NCBI RefSeq assembly: GCF_021405525.1 | Contig: NZ_JAGQAG010000001.1 | Location: 3,510,001 to 3,574,000 of the forward strand | DNA length: 64,000 nucleotides | Direction of reading: 5' to 3' | Source: Ruegeria pomeroyi | Lineage (GTDB): Bacteria > Pseudomonadota > Alphaproteobacteria > Rhodobacterales > Rhodobacteraceae | In this document: piece after piece, positions 1-11,753 of the stretch | How the letters are laid out: every line of letters starts with the position of its first letter | How positions within the stretch are numbered: the stretch's first letter is position 1 | Translations under genes and position numbers: made by a program | Notes under the pieces: model-generated | What the model was told of the DNA's origin: nothing | The model's database searches: none | The model's input: the letters and a program-made list of their open reading frames with translations, nothing else

Positions 1-566
1 CACCACCAAACAGTGAAGCTGACACTCCATCATCGCACTACCGCTTCGATACTTGAGCGCAGGATCATCGACCCCAACCCAAATACAAAACGCAGCGCTA
101 AGAGCGCGATATACAGACGATCAATCCGTCGAAACGAACCAAACCGCCCACATATCTCTTCAGTCATCCATCAATGTCAAACAGCACTGCCACCCGAAGG
201 CCAAAAACAAGACCGATGCGCCAATCCCTCAGCGCGCCCGCCCCGCTCATTCCTCGAATGCCGCCGTCTCTCCAGCGTGTCCGGCCGTCTCTCCGACCCG
301 TCCGCAGCACCTCAGCGCCGCCGGTGAAGGGGGTTCTAGGCCCAACCAAAAAGAGTCGCAAGCACAAAAATACAAAAATAGAAAAAAATCTCCGCACAGA
401 TGGGACCGTTATATTTTTCAATTACTTAGCGGAAACGACCGCGGGTTTCAGGCAGTTTTCCTTCCCAAGCCGAGCACCTTTTACATCCCCAACTAATATG
501 CCGGCGAACAAACGGTCCCTGCTTTGACCCCTTCGGCGCGCGCGACGCGAGACCGAGGTGCTCACT
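1..566. other. Window-edge region with no supported gene
   Basis: No open frame here looks like a real protein. The frames on both strands are short, rich in Arg, Pro and Ser, and lack a convincing ribosome binding site. Positions about 350-440 are clearly more A/T-rich than the rest of the window, which fits non-coding spacer. It lies downstream of msrQ, which is read leftward and ends at 567. I see no clear terminator or RNA gene. Confidence 0.5.
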
Positions 567-1163
567 TCAGAACGCCAGCCTGCGCCGCGCGACCGGCAAT
601 CGAACAGCAAACAGGATGAGAACCAAACCCAGATAGATCAGCGGTTCGATCTGGAACCCCTTGACCAGCATCAGAAAATGGACCGCGCCAAGCAAAACCG
701 CCGCATAGACCAGCCGGTGCAACAGCCGCCATGTCCGCCCCAAGCGCCGGACCGACCAATTGTTCGAGGTGACCGCCAGCGGCAACAGCAGGACAAACCC
801 CGCCATGCCGATGGTGATATACGGACGTTTCAGGATATCCGCCCAGATCTGAGCCGGAATCTGCACGTCCAGCACCAGCCAGACCAGCAGGTGGCAGCTG
901 ACATAGTAGAAAGCCAGCACTCCGATGGCGCGGCGGAACTTCATCAGGTTCAGCCCGAGCAGCCTTTTCATCGGTGTCACCGCCAACCCCAGGATCATCG
1001 CTTGCAGCGCCAGTTCCCCGAGTTTGTGCTCGAGTGCCTTGGCCGGATCGACGCCCAGTTGACCAGTCGCGCCCATCCACAGCCAGACAAGCGGCGGCAG
1101 CGCGCCCAGCATATAGATCAGCCAGACCGGAATCCGGCGCAGAGATGCATTCATCCGCTCCAT
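567..1163 (-). CDS. msrQ: MsrQ, heme-binding membrane subunit of the methionine sulfoxide reductase MsrPQ
   Basis: This 198-aa integral membrane protein has about six hydrophobic segments and belongs to the YedZ/ferric-reductase-like family. MsrQ takes electrons from the respiratory chain or a flavin reductase and passes them through b-type heme to periplasmic MsrP, which repairs oxidised methionines. Histidines inside membrane segments (for example in YYVSCHLLVW and LLHRLVYAAV) are the likely heme ligands. The gene starts three bases after the msrP stop, so the two are surely co-transcribed. A second in-frame Met three codons in is an alternative start. Family and operon context agree. Confidence 0.93.
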   Translation of the reverse strand: MERMNASLRRIPVWLIYMLGALPPLVWLWMGATGQLGVDPAKALEHKLGELALQAMILGLAVTPMKRLLGLNLMKFRRAIGVLAFYYVSCHLLVWLVLDVQIPAQIWADILKRPYITIGMAGFVLLLPLAVTSNNWSVRRLGRTWRLLHRLVYAAVLLGAVHFLMLVKGFQIEPLIYLGLVLILFAVRLPVARRRLAF

Positions 1164-1166
1164 GGG

Positions 1167-2066
1167 TCAGAAGTATTTCTCCAGATCCATCCCCTCGTAA
1201 AGGTCGGCCACCTCTTTTTCATAACCGTTGAACATCAGGGTGGGCTGTCGCTTGGCAAACAGGCCGCCGCCGATACGCCGCTCGCTGGCCTGGCTCCAGC
1301 GCGGGTGATTCACCTCGGGGTTCACATTGCTGTAGAACCCGTATTCGTTCGGGATCGCCATGTTCCAGCTTGTCGGCGGCTCCTTGTCCGTCAGCGTGAT
1401 CCGCACGATCGACTTGATCGACTTGAAGCCGTATTTCCACGGCACGACCAAACGCAGCGGTGCGCCGTTCTGATTGGGCAGCGGTTTGCCATAGAGGCCG
1501 GTGGCCATCAGGGTCAGCGGGTGCATCGCCTCGTCCAGCCTCAACCCCTCGCGATAGGGCCATTCCAGCACCGGATAGCGGGTTCCGGGCATTTCCTCGG
1601 GCCGGTAGAGCGTTTCGAAAGCGACATATTTCGCCCCCTCCTGCACACCCGCCATGGCCAGCAGATCGGCCAGTTCGAACCCGTTCCAGGGGATCACCAT
1701 GGACCAGGCCTCGACACAACGGAACCGATAGATCCGTTCTTCGATTGTCATCTCGGACAGGATGTCCTGAAAATCATAGTCACCCGGTCGGTCGACCATC
1801 CCGTCGATCTTTACCGACCAAGGCTCGGTCTTGAGCAGATGGGCATAGGCCGCCGGGTCGTCCTTGCCGGTGCCAAATTCGTAGAAATTGTTATAACTGG
1901 TGATCTCTTCCCAAGTGTTGGGTTCCAGCGTCTCGGCCCGCGCCCCGCCAGCCAGGGCCACCAGCCCCGCGCCAGTCATGCCCGCCATCAGTTGCCTGCG
2001 ATTCATCCATGCCCCGCGCGGGGTCACGTCGGCGGGGGTCAGGTCGTTGCTCCAGCGATGGGCCAT
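1167..2066 (-). CDS. msrP: MsrP, periplasmic molybdenum-dependent methionine sulfoxide reductase catalytic subunit
   Basis: This 299-aa protein of the YedY/sulfite-oxidase fold reduces protein-bound methionine sulfoxide in the periplasm. A twin-arginine signal ([11 protein letters not shown], about residues 22-32) marks Tat export of the folded molybdopterin enzyme. The motif [11 protein letters not shown] carries Cys117, the expected molybdenum ligand. The stretch before the Arg pair ([12 protein letters not shown]) lines up with the N-terminus of E. coli MsrP, so the upstream start at 2066 is preferred; GGAGAT sits just before it. First gene of the msrP-msrQ pair. Confidence 0.94.
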   Translation of the reverse strand: MAHRWSNDLTPADVTPRGAWMNRRQLMAGMTGAGLVALAGGARAETLEPNTWEEITSYNNFYEFGTGKDDPAAYAHLLKTEPWSVKIDGMVDRPGDYDFQDILSEMTIEERIYRFRCVEAWSMVIPWNGFELADLLAMAGVQEGAKYVAFETLYRPEEMPGTRYPVLEWPYREGLRLDEAMHPLTLMATGLYGKPLPNQNGAPLRLVVPWKYGFKSIKSIVRITLTDKEPPTSWNMAIPNEYGFYSNVNPEVNHPRWSQASERRIGGGLFAKRQPTLMFNGYEKEVADLYEGMDLEKYF

Positions 2067-2171
2067 CGGGATCTCCGTCTATGCCATTTCCCGGAAATGT
2101 ATCCCGTCGCAGGGCACCGTCCAACGCAACTCGCATCACAGCTGCGTTGCCGTGCTGAAACAATTGTCTCT

Positions 2172-3725
2172 TCAGACCACGCCCAGACGCCGCAACCCGT
2201 CTTCGAACTGCCGGTTGCCACGGGCACGTTCCAGGCCTTCGGCGGCGCTGTTCACAGACGGATAAAGATCGTCCATCTGAACCGAGGTGCCGTCGTCGCA
2301 GACAATCCGCACATGCCGCCGCCGCATTAGTCGCGGTTCGGGGACACCAACCGAATGCGCGATGGTCTCCACCTCCTTGATGACCGAACGCGCATAGGCG
2401 GCAACGCGCTTTTCCTTTTCATGCACAACCAGCCCCTTTTGCAGCGAGGGGATATGGGTGGTGATGCCGGTGGGACAGGTGTTCTTGTTGCATTTCAGCG
2501 CCTGGATACATCCCAGAGAAAACATGAAGCCTCGCGCCGAGGTGATGAAATCGGCACCCAGGCAGATTGCCCAGGCCACATCGCCGGGCGCCACCAGCTT
2601 GCCACTGGCCACGATCCGGATCCGGTCGTGCAGCCCGGACAGATCGCGCAGATCGACCATCCGGATCAGCGCCTCGCGCAACGGCAGGCCGACGAGATCA
2701 ATGAGAGGCATCGGCGCGGCGCCGGTGCCTCCCTCGCCACCATCGACGGTGATGAAGTCGGGCGCGCTGTCATCCGCGCGCTCTCTGATCCGGCGGAAGA
2801 AATCGAACCACGGGTCGGCCGAGCCCATGCAGGTCTTGATCCCCACCGGCTTGCCGGTCACCTCGCGCACATGGGCGATGAGATCGAGCAGCCCGTCGAA
2901 ATCGTCAACCTCGCGGTGACGGTTAGGCGAGATCGCATCCATCCCCATCGGCACGCCCCGGATCTGCGAGATCTCGGCGTCGATCTTGGCCGCGGGCAGG
3001 ATGCCCCCCTTGCCCGGCTTGGCGCCCTGGCTCAGCTTGATCTCGAACATCTTGACCTGTGGATGCGCCGCCACCTCGCGCAGCTTGTCGTCGCTCAGAT
3101 TGCCTTCGGCATCGCGCACCCCGAACTTGGCGGTGCCGATCTGGAAAACGATGTCGGCGCCCCCCTCCAGATGATAGGGCGACAACCCGCCCTCGCCCGT
3201 GTTCATCCAGACGCCCGCCGCCTTGGCCCCCTTGGACAGCGCCAGAACCGCCGGTTTCGAAATCGCACCATAGGACATGCCCGAAATGTTGAAGATCGAC
3301 GGCGCCGAATAGGGCTGGCGACAGGTCGGGCCAATCACCAGCGGCTCGGTCGCGCCGAACTGGTTGTCCAGCGGCGGAAACGGCGCGTTCATGAAGATGG
3401 GCGTGCCCGGAATGTTCAGGTTGCGGGTCGAGCCAAAGGCCACCGTGTTCCCCTTGTTCTCGCTGGCATTATAGACCCAGTTCCGCTGCGCCCGGTTGAA
3501 CGGCATCTCCTCGCGGTCCATGGCAAAGAAATACTGCCGAAAGAACTCTCCCAACTCGGTAAAGATGTTCCGGAACCGTCCGATGACGGGATAGTTCCGC
3601 CGGATCGCATCGCCGGTCTGGAACCGGTCGACAAAGAACAGGACAACGGCAGTCAGCATCATCAGGCCGATGACGCTGACAAAGACAAAGGCCATCACCT
3701 CGATTGCGTTATAGGCGAAACCCAT
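2172..3725 (-). CDS. Membrane-anchored FMN-binding glutamate synthase family protein
   Basis: This 517-aa protein has one strong N-terminal transmembrane helix (residues about 8-32) followed by the GltB2-type FMN/TIM-barrel domain of glutamate synthase. Signatures include GYGAISKPAVLALSKG-like residues, the SQGAKPGKGG loop, a glycine-rich DGGEGGTGAAP segment and a C-terminal Cys cluster (CIQALKCNKNTCP) expected to bind a 3Fe-4S cluster. There is no glutaminase domain and no GltD partner nearby, so it is not a complete glutamate synthase; its substrate is unknown. A clear TAGGAG precedes the ATG at 3725. Confidence 0.85.
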   Translation of the reverse strand: MGFAYNAIEVMAFVFVSVIGLMMLTAVVLFFVDRFQTGDAIRRNYPVIGRFRNIFTELGEFFRQYFFAMDREEMPFNRAQRNWVYNASENKGNTVAFGSTRNLNIPGTPIFMNAPFPPLDNQFGATEPLVIGPTCRQPYSAPSIFNISGMSYGAISKPAVLALSKGAKAAGVWMNTGEGGLSPYHLEGGADIVFQIGTAKFGVRDAEGNLSDDKLREVAAHPQVKMFEIKLSQGAKPGKGGILPAAKIDAEISQIRGVPMGMDAISPNRHREVDDFDGLLDLIAHVREVTGKPVGIKTCMGSADPWFDFFRRIRERADDSAPDFITVDGGEGGTGAAPMPLIDLVGLPLREALIRMVDLRDLSGLHDRIRIVASGKLVAPGDVAWAICLGADFITSARGFMFSLGCIQALKCNKNTCPTGITTHIPSLQKGLVVHEKEKRVAAYARSVIKEVETIAHSVGVPEPRLMRRRHVRIVCDDGTSVQMDDLYPSVNSAAEGLERARGNRQFEDGLRRLGVV

Positions 3726-3835
3726 GCGAAAACTCCTATATCTTGATGTGACGCAAAGCGGCGGAACTCTTTCCGATTCAGATTGGAGGCGAACCGTTCA
3801 CGGTGCAACCCGCACGGCTACTATGGGAGAGAGCA

Positions 3836-4273
3836 ATGAAACAGATGTTACTGGGCGCGGTGATCGCGCTGACCGCTGGGGCGGCATCCGCTCAGGATGC
3901 AGTGACCTATACCACCACCGACAATTTCGAGGACGTCACCTTTGGCCTGGAAAGCGCGATTGTCGGGCGCGGGCTGGTGATCGACAGCGTCAGCCATGTG
4001 GGTGACATGCTGGAACGCACCCGCGCCGATGTCGGCTCGGACGTGGTTCTGTTCGAAGATGCCAAGGTGTTCTCATTCTGCTCGGCGGCACTGTCGCGCA
4101 AGGTGATGGAGGCCGATCCGATGAACATCGTGTTCTGCCCCTATGGCATCTTCGTCGCCAAGCAGCCAGGCTCGGGCGAGGTCACCATCGGATTCCGACA
4201 GTTCCCAGAGGGACCGATGCAGGAGGTTCAGACCCTTCTGGACGAGATCGCGCGCGAGGCGATCGGAGAGTAG
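3836..4273 (+). CDS. Secreted DUF302-domain protein
   Basis: 145 aa starting at MKQMLLGAVI, with a typical Sec signal peptide ending near ASA-QDA (residues about 18-20). The rest resembles the DUF302 fold: a repeated TxDNFEDVTFGLESAIVGRG segment followed by a Cys-containing core (FSFCSAAL, FCPYGIF). Members are small periplasmic or cytosolic proteins of unknown biochemical role. An upstream in-frame Met at 3803 would add 11 residues before the signal peptide; GGGAGAG close to 3836 supports the shorter form. It diverges from the FMN protein at 3725, leaving about 110 bases for two promoters. Confidence 0.8.
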   Translation: MKQMLLGAVIALTAGAASAQDAVTYTTTDNFEDVTFGLESAIVGRGLVIDSVSHVGDMLERTRADVGSDVVLFEDAKVFSFCSAALSRKVMEADPMNIVFCPYGIFVAKQPGSGEVTIGFRQFPEGPMQEVQTLLDEIAREAIGE

Positions 4274-4371
4274 ACCTCAGCCGGGTTTACCGTCGCCCTC
4301 CGGACCAAGCGGTGGTTTCTGATCCAGTCCGGGCGTTCACGCGTATCCTTGTCATCAGACAGGAGTTCGCC

Positions 4372-4767
4372 ATGACCAAACGCCCGGCCTGTATTGTTGC
4401 AACCCTCCTCGCCAGTGTGACCGGAGCGGCCGCGCTGGCGGGAAACGAATCCCGCTCGGTCGCCTATCCGCTGCCCGGTGGCTTGATTGAGGTCGTCGCC
4501 GATTTCTCGGAGAATTCGATTTATTGGTGCGGAGCCGGGGATCATGCGCTGAACCAGATGAGAAAGCCCGGCAATCAGCGGCTCTATGTATGGAAAGGCC
4601 CGTCCCCCAGCACCGCCCAACCCGGCGCGCAGGCCGTCACATTCGGCTTCACCCCGCCGCCTCAGGGCCCCGCCTCTTCCCTGACCAACGACGTCGGGAT
4701 CATCGGCAACACATTGTCCGTCAGTCAGGCCAAGAAAACCTGCGACGAGCGCACCTCCAGCGGCTGA
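4372..4767 (+). CDS. Small secreted protein of unknown function
   Basis: 131 aa starting at MTKRPACIVA, with an N-terminal signal peptide (residues 1 to about 23, cleavage near ALA-GNE). AGGAG lies seven bases before this ATG, which decides against the longer frame from 4312. The mature part has two Cys (YWCGAGDHAL and KKTCDERTS) that could form a disulfide, and a Pro-rich middle. I do not recognise the family. It is probably periplasmic. It converges on the next gene, whose stop is three bases away. Confidence 0.7.
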   Translation: MTKRPACIVATLLASVTGAAALAGNESRSVAYPLPGGLIEVVADFSENSIYWCGAGDHALNQMRKPGNQRLYVWKGPSPSTAQPGAQAVTFGFTPPPQGPASSLTNDVGIIGNTLSVSQAKKTCDERTSSG

Positions 4768-4770
4768 GCC

Positions 4771-5466
4771 TCAGGACAGGTTGCCCCGTGACGGGTCAAC
4801 CAGCGCATCCTCGCGCCCGATGGCAATCACCATATAGACTATGTATCCCGAGATGATCGCCGCGAGGAAACACCAGATCGATGTAAAGGCATAGGCGGCA
4901 AAGACAAAGCCCACTACGACCGATGCCAGGATCAGCCCCCCGAAGATCCGTATCCGGGGATGGGATGAGCCCACCAGCGGCAGGCAGATGACCACCGCAT
5001 AGACCAGGCGCGCCACGATCTTGGCGGTCTCGCCCGGAAACATGCTCGGGTTCTCGTACTGGATCGAGTGCTTCACGAGATAGATTTCGAGCGTTTCAGG
5101 CCGGGCCAGCACCGGCAGGAAAAGCGTCGCGCCCAGACTGAAACCAAAGGCGGCCAGTCCCCAAAAGACCCGGCGTCGAAAAGGGTCAGGCTCGACAAAG
5201 GCCGAGGACAGCGGCACCCAGAATGGCCAGAACCAGTAGGCAAAGAACAGGAAAACCAGCGCCGCGCCCCCTGAAGGGACCGGGTCAGGACCACTCATTG
5301 TCAGCCACAGCGCACCCTCGGAAAGTTGCTGTACACCAAAAAACAAGGGAAAGACCGCGAAACCCAGAAACCGCAGCCCAAGACTTCCTGTCCTGCGAAG
5401 CGCGACCGCGCCACCCGCGATCAGGGCGGCACCGGCGACAAAACTGGCCGTAGCCGAAAAGCACAT
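4771..5466 (-). CDS. DUF6629-like multi-pass membrane protein
   Basis: 231 aa with about seven hydrophobic segments. It begins MCFSATASFVAGA, a start seen in a family of small bacterial membrane proteins (DUF6629-like) of unknown function. The longer frame to 5592 is rejected because AAGGAGG stands seven bases before the ATG at 5466 and the extra N-terminus is not hydrophobic. The Gln in FFGVQQLSEGALWL and the Trp-rich FAYWFWPFWVPLS helix are notable. No partner genes suggest a job. Confidence 0.72.
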   Translation of the reverse strand: MCFSATASFVAGAALIAGGAVALRRTGSLGLRFLGFAVFPLFFGVQQLSEGALWLTMSGPDPVPSGGAALVFLFFAYWFWPFWVPLSSAFVEPDPFRRRVFWGLAAFGFSLGATLFLPVLARPETLEIYLVKHSIQYENPSMFPGETAKIVARLVYAVVICLPLVGSSHPRIRIFGGLILASVVVGFVFAAYAFTSIWCFLAAIISGYIVYMVIAIGREDALVDPSRGNLS

Positions 5467-5646
5467 GGCGACCTCCTTGGCGTAGGGTCCGCACTTGTGA
5501 CGTAAGCTTAGGAAAGAACCGCGCTCCGGGCAAATGCCCCCGTTCACGAACTTGTCGCTTGCGCCCTGCCGATGCCAAATGGGTTGTTTCAAACAGGAAA
5601 AGGCCCGCCATTTCTGGCGGGCCTCTGGTTCAGTTCGCGCGGCGGC

Positions 5647-8265
<2,619 letters not shown>

Positions 8266-8340
8266 CTTTCTCTCCTTTTCCAAGCGCCCAAGGGTGTCTG
8301 CGCCCGCCAGGCGGCACGCATCGGTCTGGGCCTCGCATTC

Positions 8341-8374
8341 AATCTGGGGAATGCCAAAATATCTTCAAGGGGGT
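8341..8374 (-). promoter_or_regulatory. Heat-shock (RpoH/sigma-32) type promoter of clpB
   Basis: On the minus strand the -35 CCCTTGAA (plus 8364-8371) is followed, after 14 bases, by the -10-like CCCCAGATT (plus 8341-8349). This matches the RpoH consensus CTTGAA / CCCCAT-T with allowed spacing and sits about 75 bases before the clpB start. clpB is a classic RpoH target. Not tested by search. Confidence 0.7.
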
Positions 8375-8479
8375 CGCGAAGGGTTTACTCGAATTGATCG
8401 AATTGACCGCATTTTCCCCTGTTTCCGCCCTTATTTCGCAATATTTTTGTGTTTCTTTAGCGAGATCAGGGAGGCCCCA

Positions 8480-8740
8480 ATGCAGATCACCAATGTCGAG
8501 ATTTCGCAATACCACGTTTGCCCAAGCACCGCGCGCCATTCTGCAAGCGTCTGCATGACATTGGCAGACAGAATGGTAACGTTGTTCTGTTCGCTCGAAC
8601 TGCCCGAAGAGATCAGCCCGCTTGCTCGCACTCAGGCCTTTGTCGGAGACGCGATGCGCCAACTGCGCCGGATGCCCGAATTCCGCTCAGGAAAGGACCA
8701 ATTGTACCTGGATGATCAAGTGCTACCGGCCGTGGCCTGA
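8480..8740 (+). CDS. Small protein of unknown function
   Basis: 86 aa starting MQITNVEISQY, with GGGAGG about seven bases upstream. It holds a hydrophobic middle (MVTLFCSLELP) and an acidic, helical C-terminal half (VGDAMRQLRRMPEFRSG). No signal peptide or known motif is visible. It lies alone between the divergent clpB promoter and pyrF. Supported only by ribosome site, start position and protein-like composition, so the call is modest. Confidence 0.6.
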   Translation: MQITNVEISQYHVCPSTARHSASVCMTLADRMVTLFCSLELPEEISPLARTQAFVGDAMRQLRRMPEFRSGKDQLYLDDQVLPAVA

Positions 8741-8862
8741 TAATGTCGCCCTGTCGCAAACTCTAAGTCCGATCTCCTCCTCAGCAGGCCTCTCTCCCTC
8801 AATGCTTGCCTCGACGAGGCCGCTTCAGTATGAACGAGCGACCCGAGCCGGAGGATCCCCAC

Positions 8863-9597
8863 ATGACAGACAAGATGCTTGCCGACGATCGTCTGATCGT
8901 CGCCCTTGACGTGCCCAATGCGCTGGCCGGATTGGAACTGGCCGAACGATTGGGTAGCACGGTTTCCTTCTACAAGATCGGGCTGGGGATGCTCACCGGC
9001 GGCGGTCTCGCTCTGGCCAACGAGCTGAAGCAGGAACACGGCAAGCGCATCTTCCTGGACATGAAACTCTTTGACATCGGCAACACGGTCGAGGCCGCCG
9101 TTCGGGGCCTAGCTCAGTTCGATCTGGATTTTCTGACCGTGCATGGCGACCCGCATGTAGTGCGTGCCGCAAAGGAAGGTGCTGCCGGCAAGGACCTCAA
9201 GATCCTGGCCGTCACCGTTCTGACCTCGCTAAACCGCGACGATCTTGATGCGTCGCTGATCAAACCCGGCGATGTGCAGGAGCTGGTGCTGGAACGCGCT
9301 GCCCGCGCCTTCGAAGCCGGGGCCGATGGCGTCATTGCCAGCCCTCAAGAGGCAGCCGCGATCCGGGCTCTGCCCGAGGCCGCCGGGCGGCTGATCGTGA
9401 CCCCCGGCATCCGTCCGGCGGGTGCCGATCTGGGGGACCAGAAACGCGTTGCGACACCGGCTAACGCCATTGCTGACGGGGTTGATCATATCGTGGTGGG
9501 GCGGCCCGTTGTCCGGGCTCCGGATCCGCGCGCGGCGGCACTGTCGATCCTTGCCGAAATGACCTCTCCGCAAGCGATGGCACCAAACCGGGCCTGA
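8863..9597 (+). CDS. pyrF: Orotidine 5'-phosphate decarboxylase
   Basis: 244-aa TIM-barrel enzyme for the last step of UMP synthesis, decarboxylating OMP. Signatures: LIVALDVPNALAG near the N-terminus; the catalytic charge network FLDMKLFDIGNT (Lys and Asp residues of the DxKxxD type); and the C-terminal VTPGIRPAGADLGDQKRVATP and VVGRPV phosphate-binding loops. The start MTDKMLADDR is chosen because GGAGGA precedes it; an in-frame Met at 8830 is possible. It is a single-gene unit here. Confidence 0.96.
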   Translation: MTDKMLADDRLIVALDVPNALAGLELAERLGSTVSFYKIGLGMLTGGGLALANELKQEHGKRIFLDMKLFDIGNTVEAAVRGLAQFDLDFLTVHGDPHVVRAAKEGAAGKDLKILAVTVLTSLNRDDLDASLIKPGDVQELVLERAARAFEAGADGVIASPQEAAAIRALPEAAGRLIVTPGIRPAGADLGDQKRVATPANAIADGVDHIVVGRPVVRAPDPRAAALSILAEMTSPQAMAPNRA

Positions 9598-9922
9598 CAC
9601 AGGCTGGCTCTTCCGGTCTCAAAATTCTCGCCGCGCCCAGCCGCAAGGCGGGAATCCGACCCAACGTCACCTTACGTAGGGTAAAAAAACGACCTGATAT
9701 CAGTTCCTTTGGTGAAATCCGCGCCATTTTGCCGCTGTGCCCGTAAAAACACATCAAAAAAGCGAGTTTCCCGGGTCTGGATATCCGGCCTACCCCGGCA
9801 ACCGTTTTTGAGCGATTCTAAACCCGAGACACTCCCCAACGAACCATCTCTTCCTGAGGTTCGTTACCTCCCCCCGCCTTTGGCGCGGGGGGTCTTTCCT
9901 TCCAGAACGGCCGAGCGTTCGT
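9598..9922. other. Convergent intergenic region between pyrF and the Nudix gene
   Basis: About 325 bases with no convincing frame. It contains the GC-rich hairpin listed separately at 9870-9892 and an A-rich tract near 9680-9690 (GTAAAAAAACG). Nothing else is recognised. Confidence 0.5.
9870..9898. terminator. Probable transcription terminator hairpin
   Basis: CCCCCCGC (9870-9877) pairs with GCGGGGGG (9885-9892) around a seven-base loop and is followed by TCTTTCC. The T tract is interrupted, so efficiency is uncertain. It lies between two convergent genes and could serve both. Confidence 0.5.
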
Positions 9923-10372
9923 TCAGCGCTTGCCAGAGTGTCGGGCGCGCCCATAATCGTCACTGCCCAGATAGAGCCGGAGATGATCGGCGAAATGCGG
10001 CACCGCGCGTGCATGATGGATATATTCGGCCGGCGCCATCAATCGCCAACCCTGCCCTTCGTTGCCGAAGCGGATTCTCTTCACGTATTCCACCGAAAGA
10101 TGGGCCGCAAAGAACCACATTCGACCACCCGGGCGCGAATAGCTCACGTTCCAGCCCACCTGCTCAACCGGCACGACAAGTCCAACCTCCTCGTGGGTTT
10201 CGCGCAACGCACAGTCGAGCGGTGTTTCATCCCCCTCGCGCCCCCCGCCCGGCAGGTCCCAATAGTCAGGCCAGGGAATATCCGGGCGATCGTCACGGCG
10301 GATTACCAAGAGTTGCTCCCCCAAGAACAGAGCTAGCTTGGCCCCGACGAATTGTTCTCCTGTTCCTACCAC
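9923..10372 (-). CDS. Nudix hydrolase
   Basis: 149 aa with a complete Nudix box: G, five residues, E, seven residues, then RETHEEVGL, at about residues 43-65. Nudix enzymes use this helix-loop-helix with Mg2+ to hydrolyse nucleoside diphosphates linked to another group. The WDLPGGG segment leads into the box. It starts with GTG at 10372. The substrate cannot be told; a sanitising role is possible next to DNA polymerase IV, which is divergent from it, but that is inference. Confidence 0.9.
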   Translation of the reverse strand: MVGTGEQFVGAKLALFLGEQLLVIRRDDRPDIPWPDYWDLPGGGREGDETPLDCALRETHEEVGLVVPVEQVGWNVSYSRPGGRMWFFAAHLSVEYVKRIRFGNEGQGWRLMAPAEYIHHARAVPHFADHLRLYLGSDDYGRARHSGKR

Positions 10373-10441
10373 CTTTTCATCCCCAGTGAGTTCAGGCTAG
10401 ATATGAATGTCCTACCGCCTGACCTCAACCGGATTAGCTCA

Positions 10442-11704
10442 ATGAATGCGGCCTCGGGTCTCTGCCGCGATTGTTTCTCGCGCACCGGAAATGCCCGGCG
10501 CTGCCCGTCTTGTGGCAGCCCACGGGTGCTGCGGCATCCGGAACTGGACAGCCTGACCATTGCCCATATGGATTGTGACGCCTTCTATGCCAGCGTCGAA
10601 AAACGTGACAATCCGGAGTTGGCCGACAAGCCGGTGATCATCGGCGGCGGCAAGCGCGGGGTCGTCTCAACCGCCTGTTATGTGGCGCGCATCCGCGGCG
10701 TACGATCGGCGATGCCAATGTTCCACGCGTTGAAGCTCTGCCCTGACGCAGTGGTGATCAAACCGCGCATGTCGGTCTATGCCGAGGTGTCAAAGCAGAT
10801 CCGCGCTCTGATGGACGAGTTGACCCCGGTGATCGAGCCGCTGTCGCTCGACGAGGCCTTCATGGACCTCTCGGGCACTCAGCGGCTGCACGGGCATCCG
10901 CCGGCGGTGATGCTGGCGCGGCTGGTCAAGCGGATGAAGGACGAGCTGGGCGTGACCGGCTCTATCGGGCTGAGCCATAACAAGTTTCTGGCCAAGGTGG
11001 CCTCGGATCTCGAAAAGCCGCGGGGATTCTCGGTGATCGGACGGGCCGAGACGGCCGATTTCCTGCGCGACAAGCCGGTGCGCCTGATATGGGGGATCGG
11101 CCCGGCGGCGCAGGAGCAGCTGGAACGTGCCGGGATCCGCACCTTCACCGATCTGCTTCGATGGGAGCAGGAGGCGCTGATCGCCCGCTTCGGTTCCATG
11201 GGACAGCGGTTGTGGCATCTGGCACGCGGCGAGGATCGCCGTCGCGTGTCTGCACATGACCCGATCAAGTCGATCAGCAACGAGACCACGTTTTTCGAGG
11301 ACACCGCCGATCTGGACGTGCTGGACGGCCATATCTGGCGAATGGCAGAGAAGGTAGCCGACCGGGCCAAGGCACGCGGACTGGCGGGCCGGGTCGTGAC
11401 TTTGAAGCTGAAACGTGCCAATCATCGGATCCTGTCGCGGCAGCAATCGCTGCGCGACCCGACCCAGATGGCCGACCGCATCTATCGCACCGCGCGCGCC
11501 CTGTTTGACCAGTTGGGCGATCAGGGTCCTTATCGGCTGCTGGGCTGCGGGCTGTCGCATCTGTGCCCCGAGGCCGAGGCGGATGTGTCGGGCGATCTGC
11601 TCGACCCGCAGGCAGCACAGCGCGCCCGCGCCGAGCGCGCCACCGACGCCATCCGCAAACGCTTTGGCGCGGATGCGATCCTCAAGGGTCGTGGAATGCG
11701 CTGA
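10442..11704 (+). CDS. dinB: DNA polymerase IV (Y-family translesion polymerase)
   Basis: About 420 aa. The catalytic palm begins IAHMDCDAFYASVEKRDNPEL with the metal-binding Asp, then the GVVSTACYVAR segment and LSLDEAFMDLSG with the Asp-Glu pair. Thumb and little-finger domains follow. The N-terminus carries an extra Cys cluster (CRDC about 20 residues before CPSC) that looks like a small zinc ribbon, which extends it beyond E. coli DinB. It copies damaged DNA at low fidelity. Starts at 10403 and 10442 are both possible; GGAT eight bases before 10442 is slightly better. Divergent from the Nudix gene. Confidence 0.95.
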   Translation: MNAASGLCRDCFSRTGNARRCPSCGSPRVLRHPELDSLTIAHMDCDAFYASVEKRDNPELADKPVIIGGGKRGVVSTACYVARIRGVRSAMPMFHALKLCPDAVVIKPRMSVYAEVSKQIRALMDELTPVIEPLSLDEAFMDLSGTQRLHGHPPAVMLARLVKRMKDELGVTGSIGLSHNKFLAKVASDLEKPRGFSVIGRAETADFLRDKPVRLIWGIGPAAQEQLERAGIRTFTDLLRWEQEALIARFGSMGQRLWHLARGEDRRRVSAHDPIKSISNETTFFEDTADLDVLDGHIWRMAEKVADRAKARGLAGRVVTLKLKRANHRILSRQQSLRDPTQMADRIYRTARALFDQLGDQGPYRLLGCGLSHLCPEAEADVSGDLLDPQAAQRARAERATDAIRKRFGADAILKGRGMR

Positions 11705-11753
11705 GCGCGCCACCCCGCCCCCTTCTTCACCAGATATCAATGCGAGGAAAAGA

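Noticed and set aside
53-527. Several short frames at the left edge
   Set aside because: Low-complexity Arg/Pro/Ser sequences, overlapping each other on both strands, no ribosome sites.
558-2330. A 590-codon plus-strand frame opposite msrPQ
   Set aside because: Both msrQ and msrP are strong family matches on the other strand; the frame has shadow-like composition.
2172-3725. Calling this gene the large subunit of glutamate synthase (gltB)
   Set aside because: The glutaminase domain is absent, it is a third of the GltB length and carries a membrane helix.
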